Source: CAZCAC01 sp964496575 (lineage in GTDB: Bacteria > Planctomycetota > UBA1135 > GCA-002686595). Taken from it: DNA of 19,785 nt. The notes below the pieces were generated by a model, which saw only the letters and a program-made list of their open reading frames with translations, had not been told where the DNA came from and searched no databases. The position numbers and the translations under genes are program-made. The stretch covers positions 1-19,785 of the forward strand of contig CAZCAC010000143.1 of the NCBI GenBank assembly GCA_964496575.1, in the 5' to 3' direction. Positions 7,862 through 16,012 of this stretch are shown piece by piece; positions within the stretch are counted from its first letter, which is position 1, and each line of letters begins with the position of its first letter.

Positions 7862-8557
7862 GTGGACTTTCTGTGGGAAGGCGTGCGGGAGGCCTTCCGC
7901 CTCATCGTCGGTGCCGACACGGCGACCTTTCACGCCCTGTGGGTGTCGCTCTCCTGCACTCTGATCGCGATCACGCTCGCCGGACTGCTCGCCATCCCCT
8001 ACGGCGCCTGGCTCGGTCTCTACCGGCCGCGTGGACACCGGGTCCAGTACCTGCTCCTGCGCATCGGCCTGGCGCTGCCCACCGTGGTCATCGGTCTGCT
8101 CGTGTACGGCCTGCTCTCCCGGCGCGGCGTTCTCGGCGACCTCGACCTCCTGTACACGCGGACGGCGATCGTCGCCGGGGAGTTCCTCCTCGCGTTTCCG
8201 CTCTTCGGCTCGCTGGTACACGGCGTCACCGCTTCCTTGCGACCGCGGGTGGTGGAGACCGCGCTGACGCTGGGAGCGAGTCGCTGGCGCGCGCTGATCG
8301 CCGTCCTGGGCGAAGTTCGGGCCGGGCTGGCCGCGGCGTACCTGGCCGCCTTCGGGCGCTGCATCACCGAGCTCGGCATCGCGATCACGGTGGGGGGGAA
8401 CCTGGCCATGCGGACCCGCACGCTGCCATCGACGATCCAGCTCGAGCTCAGCGTCGGCAAGTTCGCCTCCGCGCTGGCGCCGGGGTTGCTCCTGCTCCTG
8501 CTCGCTGGCGTGGCGGCCGTCGTCACCCACCTCCTGTCGCGGGAGGAGAAGGCGTGA
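7862..8557 (+). CDS. tupB: Tungstate ABC transporter permease
   Basis: This 231-aa membrane protein has about five or six hydrophobic segments. Near the C-terminal third is the EAA-type coupling loop, ETALTLGASRWRALIAVL, followed by GRCITELGIAITVGGN, typical of TupB permeases. It forms the membrane channel of the importer and docks on TupC. The start is GTG at 7862, three bases after the tupA stop, with only a weak ribosome-binding site, consistent with translational coupling. Its last bases overlap tupC (GTGA). Confidence 0.88.
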   Translation: MDFLWEGVREAFRLIVGADTATFHALWVSLSCTLIAITLAGLLAIPYGAWLGLYRPRGHRVQYLLLRIGLALPTVVIGLLVYGLLSRRGVLGDLDLLYTRTAIVAGEFLLAFPLFGSLVHGVTASLRPRVVETALTLGASRWRALIAVLGEVRAGLAAAYLAAFGRCITELGIAITVGGNLAMRTRTLPSTIQLELSVGKFASALAPGLLLLLLAGVAAVVTHLLSREEKA

Positions 8558-9135
8558 TCCGGGCCCGCGACATCTCGGTGCGTTTCGACTCCGTGGAGGC
8601 GGTGCGCATCGAGCGTCTCGAGATCGCCGCCGGAGAGCGCTTCGGTCTGCGCGGGCCGAACGGCTCGGGCAAGTCGACCCTACTGCGGGTCCTCGCCGGC
8701 CTCCTCCCGCCGACCGAGGGCTGCGTCGATGCGCCCCCGCCCGGTCGCACGGTACTGGTCCACCAGCGGCCCTTCTTCTTCCGCGGCACGGTTCGCGACA
8801 ACGTCGCCTTCGCGCTGCGAATCCGGAAGCGGCCGAGCGCCGGCGCGGGCGAGCTGCTGGCGCGTCTCGAGGTGAGTCACCTGTCGGACCGACCAGCGAA
8901 GGTGCTGTCGGGAGGTGAGAGCCGGCGCGTCGCGGTTGCCCGCGCTCTCGCCGCCGAGCCCGAGCTGCTTCTCCTCGACGAGCCGTTCGCCGCGCTGGAC
9001 GATGACGGGGTCGTCATCGTGAAGAGAGCTCTGGAAGGCTTCGAGGGTACGCTCGTGGTCGCTGCCCCGGAGATGGAAACCGGTACCGTCGATCGCGTCG
9101 TCGAGCTGGGTCGGAGGATGGACGGCGGGCGCTGA
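8554..9135 (+). CDS. tupC: Tungstate ABC transporter ATPase (no H-loop His)
   Basis: This 193-aa ABC ATPase has Walker A GPNGSGKST (34-42), Q-loop Gln71, signature LSGGE (118-122), Walker B LLLLDEP (catalytic Glu143) and D-loop FAALD. It powers TupB. GTG 8554 overlaps the tupB TGA by four bases, with GGAGGAG five bases upstream. It is shorter than most ABC importer ATPases. The switch (H-loop) histidine, normally in a V-T-H-D context ~25 residues after Walker B, is absent: the strand reads TLVVAAPEMETG (~166-177). The position in the operon is otherwise exactly that of tupC. Confidence 0.88.
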   Translation: MIRARDISVRFDSVEAVRIERLEIAAGERFGLRGPNGSGKSTLLRVLAGLLPPTEGCVDAPPPGRTVLVHQRPFFFRGTVRDNVAFALRIRKRPSAGAGELLARLEVSHLSDRPAKVLSGGESRRVAVARALAAEPELLLLDEPFAALDDDGVVIVKRALEGFEGTLVVAAPEMETGTVDRVVELGRRMDGGR

Positions 9136-9178
9136 TTCTCCGGATCGAGCCTTCCTCCGCGCGATTCACGCCGATGTT

Positions 9179-10711
9179 GTGACTCCCGCATTGAGCAGGA
9201 GGCGCTCCCGGGGTAAACCTCTCCCTACCGTGAGTAGCCGCCGACCGTTCTCAACCTGGCTGGGCTTGGCCAGCGTCATCCTGTTGTTCGTCTGGGTCGC
9301 CGTGATCAGCTTCCGGCCGGTGATCAACAGCGACTTCTGGGTGCACATGCGTCTGGGCGAGGACGTGCTCGCGACGGGAGAGTGGCCCTACGTCGATTCT
9401 TACTCGGCAACGGCCAGCGGGCGACCCTACATCGCCTTCGAGTGGGGCTCCGGCGTCATCTTCGCGTGGCTGCACAGTATCGGATCGTTCGCCCCGACCC
9501 TGCTCCGGCCGCTTCTGACCGTGTCGACGATCGCGCTGATGTACTTCGCCCTGCCGAAGTCACGGCGTGGTTTCGTTCTCACGATCCCTTTCCTGCTGCT
9601 CTGCACCTACGTCATCGCGTTCCGCTTCGTCGTCAGGCCGCACCTCTTCTCGCTGCTCTTCTTCAGCGCGCTCTTGTTCGCGCTGGCTCGCTGGCAGCGC
9701 AAGCCGAGGCTACGAGAGCTCCTGTGGCTGCCTCCGCTCTTCGCACTGTGGGTCAACCTGCACGGGGCTTTCATGCTGGGGCTGGCGATCATCGGCGCGA
9801 TCGCCGGGACCCTCGCGCTGTCGCGGCTCTTGAAGAGGACCGAGCCGGGGACCGTTCCAGAGTGGCGCCAGATCTGGGCACTCGGGGCGATCCTCGTCGC
9901 CTGCACGCTGGCGACGCTGCTCAATCCCTACGGGCTCGAGCTGGCGAGGTATCCGTTCACCTTGACGGAGGAGAATCAGTTCTTCAAGGAGTTCATCACC
10001 GAGTGGAAGAGTCCGTTCAGCCGGACACTTCGCGTTGGCCGGGCCATCTCCTTCTACTGCTGGCTGGGCATGCTGGTCCTGCTCTGGGGAGGCATCGTGG
10101 GCACCCTGCGACGCCGCTCGCTGACCGAGATCGGACTCGCGCTCCTGGTCACCGTCCTCTCCTTCCGCGCCAACCGCTTTCTCCCCTACACCGCGATCGT
10201 CGCCTTCCCGATCCTGGTCGGTTCGTGGGAGGTGCTGCTGAAGTCGCGCCTGCGGCGCCGGCCGGTGCTCGAGATCGTCGCGACCCTTCTGTTGATCTTC
10301 ACCGCGGTCGCCCACGGCTTCACGCTGGGCAAGCAGAAGCGGGCCCTGGGCTGGGGCTACGGGACGGTGCTCCCGCACCAGGAGACCGCCTGGATCAAGA
10401 AGAAGGGCCTCTCGGGGGTCCTCTTCAACGACCAGATGAACGATGGCGACCTGGTGATCCACGACCTGGGGCCCGCCATCCGTCCGGTGATGGACGCCCG
10501 GGTCGACGTGTACGGAGAGAAGCTCTATCTCGAGTGGCGGGAGTGCAAGAGGTCGGAGGCCAGCTTCATTGCCTATCTGGACAAGCACTCGGTGAACCTG
10601 GCGCTGCTCTCGCGCCAGGCGATTCCGCTGATCAAGGTGCTCGAGCGGCGAAAGAACTGGCAGCTGATCTTCGCCACCGACAGGCGATTCGTCTTCAGGA
10701 GGCTCCGGTAG
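9179..10711 (+). CDS. Polytopic membrane protein, probable GT-C-like glycosyltransferase
   Basis: A product of about 500 aa with some ten hydrophobic segments. The first periplasmic loop holds INSDFWVHMRLGEDVL, then YVDSYSATASGRPYIAFEWGSG. Later come RPHLFSLLFF, WVNLHGAFMLGL and LNPYGLELARYPF. A soluble C-terminal tail carries VMDARVDVYGEKLY. This pattern recurs in unnamed bacterial membrane proteins related to the GT-C fold (PMT/RgtA-like enzymes using polyprenyl-linked sugars); the acidic residue of the first loop is the usual catalytic candidate. Enzymatic activity is inferred. The start is uncertain: GTG at 9179 is used here, GTG at 9230 would remove 17 basic residues, and neither has a clear Shine-Dalgarno sequence (AGGAGG at 9197-9202 is misplaced for both). 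It follows tupC by 43 bases and converges on the beta-propeller gene. Confidence 0.65.
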   Translation: MTPALSRRRSRGKPLPTVSSRRPFSTWLGLASVILLFVWVAVISFRPVINSDFWVHMRLGEDVLATGEWPYVDSYSATASGRPYIAFEWGSGVIFAWLHSIGSFAPTLLRPLLTVSTIALMYFALPKSRRGFVLTIPFLLLCTYVIAFRFVVRPHLFSLLFFSALLFALARWQRKPRLRELLWLPPLFALWVNLHGAFMLGLAIIGAIAGTLALSRLLKRTEPGTVPEWRQIWALGAILVACTLATLLNPYGLELARYPFTLTEENQFFKEFITEWKSPFSRTLRVGRAISFYCWLGMLVLLWGGIVGTLRRRSLTEIGLALLVTVLSFRANRFLPYTAIVAFPILVGSWEVLLKSRLRRRPVLEIVATLLLIFTAVAHGFTLGKQKRALGWGYGTVLPHQETAWIKKKGLSGVLFNDQMNDGDLVIHDLGPAIRPVMDARVDVYGEKLYLEWRECKRSEASFIAYLDKHSVNLALLSRQAIPLIKVLERRKNWQLIFATDRRFVFRRLR

Positions 10712-10735
10712 GGGAGCGAACGGCCGAGCCGGAGC
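10702..10735. terminator. Possible bidirectional terminator between convergent genes
   Basis: GCTCCGG (10702-10708) and CCGGAGC (10729-10735) can pair across a 20-base loop. The arms overlap or touch the stop codons of the two convergent genes. There is no U tract, so the assignment is weak. Confidence 0.3.
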
Positions 10736-12025
10736 TCAGCCGACGATCTCGCTCACATCGATCAGGTAGAGTTGCCGTCCATGGCCCTCGTGCGCCGAGT
10801 CGATCACCACGCTGGTCCCGTCCGGGCTGAATCGTGGGTGCAGGTCGCAACGCCACTCGCCACGATACGCCGACGGCAAGTGGAACTCGCCCAGTGATAC
10901 CCGGCGCGCGGTGGCGACGTGGTAGAGGTACGGCCGCTGCAGGCGCTTATCGCCCTGCGGGTAGGTATCGTTGAGGATCCACTCGTTCCCGGGCAGGTAC
11001 GAGCAGTGGCCGTTGACGGTCATCACTCCCTCGCCGACGACCTCGACCGCCCCACCCGTCCGGTCCTCGAACAGGTAGAAGGCCGAACCGTGCGATTCGT
11101 GCCATGACCAGGCGAGGAGGTGCCGGGGATCACGCCAGATGAAGTGTGACGTGCGCCCCGAGGGATCGACGATGCGCACGTCGGAGCCGTCCCGGGCGGC
11201 GGTCAGCATTCGCGTGGCCCCACGCCAGTCGGGGAAACCCCAGCGGTGCAGGAACTCGAAACGCTCGCCGTCCGGGCTGACCAGCAGGTGATTGAAGTAG
11301 TGCTTCGCCGTGGCGAGATCCTCGCCGGGGAATGGAATCGCGGCCACGTCGGCCAGGGAGACGATCAGCTCCGCTTCGCCCGAGTCGAGGTCCACGCGGA
11401 AGACACCCGAGTCCTCCGGCGCGAGCACGTCGCGATGAGGGTCCGGCAGGCCTGCGTATCCGTAGCCCGGGCGCATGTCGTCGACCCGCCGGAAGTCGGG
11501 GGCGACTCCCCACCGGCCGTCGGGACTGACCGTGTAGACGGGGTGCGGCAGGGTCCGCTTCTTCCGGGTCTTCACGTCGAGGACGTGGCAGACGAAGTGG
11601 TCGCCCTCGCGGTCGTTCCAGAGAACCTCCGTCGCCGAGCCGGGGCGCCACTGCAGCATGCAGCCCTGTTGCCAGCACCACGCTCGCGTCTCGCCCAGCT
11701 CGATCCAGCGATCGTCTTCTTGCAGGTCGACCATGCCGACCTTGATCACGTCGTCCGGTTTCGGGCTGCGGTGCTCGAAGTCGACCTCCATGCTCAACAC
11801 GTAGCGACCGGAGGGATCGAACTCGAGCTTGTCGTAGTAGCCGAACCAGTGAAACTCCGGTCCGCGGGTGATCGCTCGAACCGGTGGCGCCTGACCCCTC
11901 CGGAGGGCGGTAGCCCAGAGCGGGGCGGAGGTGGTGCCCGCCGCGGCATCGACGTTCCAGGTCGACTGGGCGAGTGAAGGCGAGGCGAGAATGAACACGC
12001 ATGCGAGCGAGTCGTGGAGCCTCAT
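10736..12025 (-). CDS. Secreted TolB-like beta-propeller protein
   Basis: The start at 12025 gives a 429-aa protein beginning MRLHDSLACVFILASPSLAQS, a clean signal peptide; a TTG at 12061 would only add residues before it. The mature protein has repeated PD40/TolB-type blade motifs: FDPSGRYVLS, VSPDGRWGV, VSPDGERFEFLHRWG and RFSPDGTSVVIDS. Other distinctive stretches are EFHWFGYYDKLEFD and GETRAWCWQQGCMLQW. It resembles an unnamed group of secreted propellers related in layout to oligogalacturonate lyases. I cannot show an enzymatic site, so treat it as a periplasmic or surface propeller of unknown function. It is divergent from the universal stress protein gene. TGA stop. Confidence 0.75.
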   Translation of the reverse strand: MRLHDSLACVFILASPSLAQSTWNVDAAAGTTSAPLWATALRRGQAPPVRAITRGPEFHWFGYYDKLEFDPSGRYVLSMEVDFEHRSPKPDDVIKVGMVDLQEDDRWIELGETRAWCWQQGCMLQWRPGSATEVLWNDREGDHFVCHVLDVKTRKKRTLPHPVYTVSPDGRWGVAPDFRRVDDMRPGYGYAGLPDPHRDVLAPEDSGVFRVDLDSGEAELIVSLADVAAIPFPGEDLATAKHYFNHLLVSPDGERFEFLHRWGFPDWRGATRMLTAARDGSDVRIVDPSGRTSHFIWRDPRHLLAWSWHESHGSAFYLFEDRTGGAVEVVGEGVMTVNGHCSYLPGNEWILNDTYPQGDKRLQRPYLYHVATARRVSLGEFHLPSAYRGEWRCDLHPRFSPDGTSVVIDSAHEGHGRQLYLIDVSEIVG

Positions 12026-12058
12026 GGCCTCGAGAATAGGGGCAGCGGAGGATTCTCG

Positions 12059-12082
12059 CAACCGCCCGTGGGACGGCGGTTG
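12059..12082. promoter_or_regulatory. Inverted repeat between divergent propeller and usp genes
   Basis: CAACCGCC (12059-12066) and GGCGGTTG (12075-12082) form a perfect 8-bp inverted repeat with an 8-base spacer. A smaller hairpin, CCCCT/AGGGG (12087-12099), follows. They lie in the ~160-base region between two divergent start codons and could be an operator or a leader hairpin. No convincing -35/-10 pair was found. Confidence 0.4.
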
Positions 12083-12183
12083 AGTCCCCCTGGAAGGGGT
12101 CCTAGGGGGCTATGAGATCCGCGTCCCTGCGCGGGATTCCCGGGCGTCGGACGCGGTGCCGTGACGAATCCAAGGAGGGCGTC

Positions 12184-12678
12184 ATGACGACTACTTTTCT
12201 GGTTGGAGTCGACGGAAGTGAGGGGGCCCGAAGAGCGGCGCACTACGCGGCGGAGCGGGCGCGCGCGGAGAAGGCCCGGTTGCTCCTGGTGGCCATCGTG
12301 GAGCCGACACCGTACGCCCCGACGATGCCGGAGGAGCTCCCCATCATGCCGGTGGAACCTCGGCACGAGATCGACGACATCATCGAGCACGTGCTGAAGC
12401 CGCTGGAGAAAGAGCTCGCCGCCGATGACCTGGAGATCGAGCTCCTGGCGAGTCGGGGCCGTGCGGCGGAGCAGCTGAACAAGGTGGCTCACGATTACCG
12501 CGTCGACCAGGTCTTCACCGGTCGCCGTGGGCGGTCTCGCGTGGCCACCCTGCTCTTCGGTAGCGTATCGCGGGCTCTGGTCCAGTCCTGCCCGGTCCCG
12601 ATCACCGTGGTGCCTTCTCGCTCCCGGCGCGAAGGGTCCCCGCGATCGAAACCGGAGGCCGAAGCCGCTCGGGGATGA
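12184..12678 (+). CDS. Universal stress protein (UspA family, ATP-binding type)
   Basis: The 164-aa product starts FLVGVDGSEGARRAAHYAAERA, the classic UspA beta1-alpha1 region. It ends in GRRGRSRVATLLFGSVSRALVQSCPVPITVVP, which fits the G-2x-G-9x-G-(S/T) nucleotide-binding motif. It is therefore probably an ATP-binding, single-domain Usp, cytosolic and stress-linked. The ATG at 12184 is preferred over the upstream ATG at 12112 because AAGGAGG (12172-12178) lies five bases before it and the family homology begins there. A ~17-residue charged tail (SRSRREGSPRSKPEAEAARG) is added after the usual end. It is convergent with the kinase gene, 65 bases apart. Confidence 0.9.
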   Translation: MTTTFLVGVDGSEGARRAAHYAAERARAEKARLLLVAIVEPTPYAPTMPEELPIMPVEPRHEIDDIIEHVLKPLEKELAADDLEIELLASRGRAAEQLNKVAHDYRVDQVFTGRRGRSRVATLLFGSVSRALVQSCPVPITVVPSRSRREGSPRSKPEAEAARG

Positions 12679-12743
12679 TCGGGCTCTCCGGTGAGGGAAT
12701 AGAAAACCACGAATGAACAGTGTTGCTGGAGACGCCGGCCGGT

Positions 12744-15734
12744 CTACCGCTCGTCGATCTCCCGGAGGAGCTCTTGACGCACGTCCGGCTGCAGGCGGGG
12801 ATTGGCCAGGAGTGCCATCCTGCCGGACCAGGTGTCGAGACCCGCTTCGAAGGAGGCGCGCAATTCTCGCCGGGCGTCATCCAGCCGGCCCTCCGCGGCG
12901 TGATCCTCGGCTCTCCTGAGTCGAAGCCAGAACAGGTGATCGCTCAGGATCTCCTGATCGACCTTCAGGACGGCGTCGTAGAGTGCTCGCGCTCCATCCT
13001 CGTCCCCGAGACCGTAGCGGCAGTGCCCCAGCTGCCAGCGAATGCTCCAGGGAAAGAAGGAGCTCGGCTCGGAGGTCCGCTCCAACTCGACCAGCAACTC
13101 CTGGAAGTGTGCTTCGGCGTCCTCGAACATCTTCAGGCGGACCATGGTCACGCCCGTGTTCCATTTCGTGAGGTGCGAGCTGCTCCCTTTCAGCTCCGGA
13201 TGCTCGAGCAACATGGCCAGGATCTGTTCACTGAGCTCGAGGGCCTCGCTGGCCTCGTCTTCCAGGCCGAGAACATGAGCGAGAGTGGAGCGGACCGATA
13301 GCAGGATTCCCAGGTAGGAGTCGTCCGCCTGCTCGAGGAGCTCGGTCGCCTCCTCGATCAGCGGCCTCGCGTCAGCGTCTCGCCGCTGGTTGCCGTAGTA
13401 GAGCCCCAGCTTCGCCGCGGCCTCTCCGACGACACCCGGCGAGTCGGCGTGGTAAGTCCGGGCCAGGTCCAGCGCCTCGCGGAGAACGGCCTCCTTCTCG
13501 TCCAGCCGTTTCCTCCGGTCGTTCACGTAGGCGAGGGTGTACAGCCTCGAGAGCACCCCACGGTCTCCCGGACCCAGCGCATTCTTGTGGGTCTCGACGG
13601 CCGCGGAGAAATGGCGATGAGCCTCGGAGAAATCGCCGATTCGCCAGTACAGGTAGCCGATGTCGTTCTGGGTGTCGGCGATCGCGGGATGATCCTGGCC
13701 CAGGGTCCGCCGTCGCATCGACAGGGCCTCGTGGGCGTGCTCCAGCGCGAGGTCGTACTCCTCGACGTCCCCCAGCGACTGCGAGAAGTCGAGCAAGCAC
13801 CTGGCGATCAGCGGATGATCCTCCGGGAGCGCCTCCGTCCAGATCGCGTGCGCCCGCTCGAACTGCTCGCAGGCACCCGCTTCGTCACCGCGGGCGCGGA
13901 GCAGGTGTGCGTACTGGAACACGCTCCAGCCGACATCGAGGTGTATCGGACCCAGGAGTCTCTCCCGCAAGTCGAGCGCTCGTTCGTTGAGGGCCAGCGC
14001 CTCGTCGTAGGCCGACACCAGAGTCAGGTGGTGGACCAGGTGATTGAGGCAAATGGCGTACAGGGCGCTCTCGTCACCGTAGACGGCCTCGGACAGCTCC
14101 ACCGCCTCGCGGCAGAGCGCGATCGCCTCATCGTGTCTGCCCTGCACGCCGCGACAGCGGGCCAGAAGGCACAGCGCGAGGCGCAGGTTCGACCGATCGG
14201 CGGGCCCTTCCTGCACTCGCTGCAAGGTCCTGCCGATGTCGACCGCCTCTTCGAGCAGTGGTGCCGCGCGATCCCTCTCGCCGAGACTCTCGTAGACCTT
14301 GCCGAGCAGCGCCAGGAGCCGCCCCCGCACCGCCGGTTGATCCTGGAGCTCCGTTTCGACTCGCTCCGCTCCGCGGTCGAGGATCTCGCGGGCGGTCAAG
14401 GTCTCACCCAGAGCCTGCTCCGGATCGGCTTGCAGGAACAGGCTCTCGAGGAAGCCGGACACCGCCGTGGCGGTGACCGCCTCGACTCCGGCGCGGTCGC
14501 GCTCCTGCGCGGTCCGGCGAGTCTGGAAGCCCATGACCACCGCCGAGACGACGGCCAGGAGCACCAATCCGGCGACCAGCACCACCGGGAGGCGGTTGCG
14601 CGCGACCAGCTTGTTCAGCTGATAGATCGCGCTTGCCGGCCTCGCGCTGATCGGCTGGCCGTCGAGGTACCGGCGCAGGTCCGCGGCCAGCCCGGAGGCG
14701 GAGTCGTAGCGCCGGTGCCGGTCACTCTCGAGTGCCTTGGCCACGATCGTCTCGAGGTCGGCTGGGAAGCGCGTCTTCGTCGCGGCCCGGAGGGTGCGTG
14801 GTTCCTCGTCGACGATGGTGCGGATGGCGTCGGTCAGTGGTTTCCCTTCGAGCATCCGAGGCAGCTGGCCGGTCAGGAGCTCGTAGCACAGAACGCCCAG
14901 CGCGTGGACGTCCGAGCGGGTGTCGAGCTGGTCGGGGTCGCCACGAACCTGCTCGGGGCTCATGTAGGGGAGGGTTCCGACGAGCGCCGCCTGACCATCC
15001 GCCACGGTCGTGACCTGCAGGTCGGCATCGGTGCTGCGGGCGATGCCGAAGTCGAGGACCTTCGGCTGGCCCTCCGCGGTCACGAGGATGTTGGCCGGCT
15101 TGAGGTCGCGGTGAATCACCCCGACCTGGTGGGCGTGCTGCACCGCCTCGCAGACCCTGATCAACAGCTCGAGTCGCTCGCGCCGGTCGAGGTCCGCCTC
15201 ATCGGCGAAGGCGGTGAGAGGCAGCCCCTCGACCAGCTCCATGGCGAAGTAGGGCCGTTTCCCGTGCTCGGTCTCGGCCGTGCCGGCGACGTGGATCTGG
15301 GCGATCCCCGGGTGCTGGAGCCGGGCGAGCACCTCCGCTTCGACCTCGAAGCGCCGGAGCAGCTCGGGCGAGGCGAATCCCCGATCGATCAGCTTGAGCG
15401 CGACCTCGCGGTGCGGGTGTACCTGTTCGGCCCGATAGACGGCACCCATCCCGCCGCGCCCCAGGAGACCGAGGATCCAGTAGTCCCCGATGACGGTGCC
15501 GACCAGTGGGTCGTCCTCCCCGGACGACAAGCCGGCGAGAGCGCGCGCGACCTGTTCGCTCTCCAGAAACCCCTCCGCCTCCTGATGCGCCTCGAGCAAC
15601 GAGCGGATCTCCTCTTCGAGCAGCTGGTCCAGGTCGCAGGCGTCCCGCAGGAAGGACTCACGATCTTCCCGCGGCAGCTCGAGGAGCTGATCGAAGAGCT
15701 CTCTGGCGCGCCGCACGCGGGAGTCGTTCATCAT
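12744..15734 (-). CDS. Membrane Ser/Thr protein kinase with TPR sensor tail
   Basis: A 996-aa Hanks-type kinase. Residues 1-60 are the helical leader (RARELFDQLLELPREDRESFL) common in planctomycete and acidobacterial kinases. The kinase domain spans ~84-360: G-loop LGRGGMGAVY (91-100), VALK with Lys114, HRDLKPAN with catalytic Asp210, DFG (228-230), SPE (259-261). One transmembrane helix lies at ~382-402. Residues ~430-930 are TPR repeats of the kinesin-light-chain type, probably outside the membrane, followed by the C-terminal LLANPRLQPDVRQELLREIDER. All catalytic residues are present. ATG 15734 is followed directly by a second ATG and has no strong ribosome-binding site. The ECF sigma factor gene often found beside such kinases is not here. 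Instead the gene follows a secreted protein and shares a leader sequence with it. TAG stop. Confidence 0.93.
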   Translation of the reverse strand: MMNDSRVRRARELFDQLLELPREDRESFLRDACDLDQLLEEEIRSLLEAHQEAEGFLESEQVARALAGLSSGEDDPLVGTVIGDYWILGLLGRGGMGAVYRAEQVHPHREVALKLIDRGFASPELLRRFEVEAEVLARLQHPGIAQIHVAGTAETEHGKRPYFAMELVEGLPLTAFADEADLDRRERLELLIRVCEAVQHAHQVGVIHRDLKPANILVTAEGQPKVLDFGIARSTDADLQVTTVADGQAALVGTLPYMSPEQVRGDPDQLDTRSDVHALGVLCYELLTGQLPRMLEGKPLTDAIRTIVDEEPRTLRAATKTRFPADLETIVAKALESDRHRRYDSASGLAADLRRYLDGQPISARPASAIYQLNKLVARNRLPVVLVAGLVLLAVVSAVVMGFQTRRTAQERDRAGVEAVTATAVSGFLESLFLQADPEQALGETLTAREILDRGAERVETELQDQPAVRGRLLALLGKVYESLGERDRAAPLLEEAVDIGRTLQRVQEGPADRSNLRLALCLLARCRGVQGRHDEAIALCREAVELSEAVYGDESALYAICLNHLVHHLTLVSAYDEALALNERALDLRERLLGPIHLDVGWSVFQYAHLLRARGDEAGACEQFERAHAIWTEALPEDHPLIARCLLDFSQSLGDVEEYDLALEHAHEALSMRRRTLGQDHPAIADTQNDIGYLYWRIGDFSEAHRHFSAAVETHKNALGPGDRGVLSRLYTLAYVNDRRKRLDEKEAVLREALDLARTYHADSPGVVGEAAAKLGLYYGNQRRDADARPLIEEATELLEQADDSYLGILLSVRSTLAHVLGLEDEASEALELSEQILAMLLEHPELKGSSSHLTKWNTGVTMVRLKMFEDAEAHFQELLVELERTSEPSSFFPWSIRWQLGHCRYGLGDEDGARALYDAVLKVDQEILSDHLFWLRLRRAEDHAAEGRLDDARRELRASFEAGLDTWSGRMALLANPRLQPDVRQELLREIDER

Positions 15735-15801
15735 TGCCGTTCGATCAGTGGCCTACCTCGGGTCGGCTCGGGGTACAGGGTAGCAGCTTCCCGACTTCCT
15801 G

Positions 15802-15920
15802 TTCCTTCCAGTCGATGGAACCGGTTGGTCCCGCTCTGCCCGATCTCGGACCGGTTCCATCGTAGAAGGCGACAGAGATGGCTCGAGTCCGCCATGGATT
15901 CCCGAAGATCCCCGGGCGAG
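15802..15920 (-). repeat. Leader repeat, copy 2 (upstream of the kinase)
   Basis: This stretch aligns with 18495-18610 with only small gaps. Shared landmarks on the plus strand are TTCCTTCCAGT, ACCGGT, a middle block like GAAGGCGACA, CCGCCA and a final GGGCGAG. On the minus strand it ends 68 bases before the kinase ATG. It may be a shared promoter/leader or the remains of a deleted gene copy. Confidence 0.6.
15813..15862. promoter_or_regulatory. 13-bp perfect inverted repeat upstream of the kinase
   Basis: CGATGGAACCGGT (15813-15825) and ACCGGTTCCATCG (15850-15862) are exact reverse complements, separated by 24 bases. The repeat lies ~80-130 bases before the kinase start. No U tract follows on either strand, so an operator or a leader hairpin is likelier than a terminator. 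The matching stretch upstream of the secreted gene does not keep the pairing. Confidence 0.55.
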
Positions 15921-15942
15921 TGGGGGAGCCATGACAGCAGAG

Positions 15943-15965
15943 GAAGACCCCGCGGAGGGGCCTTC
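15943..15965 (-). terminator. Terminator hairpin of the secreted-protein gene
   Basis: On the minus-strand transcript GAAGGCCCC pairs with GGGGUCUUC through nine pairs including one G-U, around a five-base loop, then CUCUG. On the plus strand the same position is an A-C mismatch, so the structure fits minus-strand transcription. It lies 48 bases after the secreted-protein stop. Confidence 0.65.
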
Positions 15966-16012
15966 CCGATACCGACCGCGGGCCGGTCGCCACTCGAATC
16001 GGGAGCTCGTCC

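Noticed and set aside
6608..8530. 640-codon minus-strand open frame over the mannosidase end and tupAB
   Set aside because: The translation is low-complexity Arg/Gln/Glu/His-rich sequence opposite well-identified genes.
9382..10830. 482-codon plus-strand frame overlapping the membrane protein
   Set aside because: Arg/Pro/Gly-rich shadow. The 9179 frame has coherent membrane segments and family motifs.
15802..15920. Conserved structured RNA leader shared by the two minus-strand genes
   Set aside because: The 13-bp stem of the kinase copy is not maintained by compensatory changes in the other copy, so there is no covariation support for a common RNA fold.
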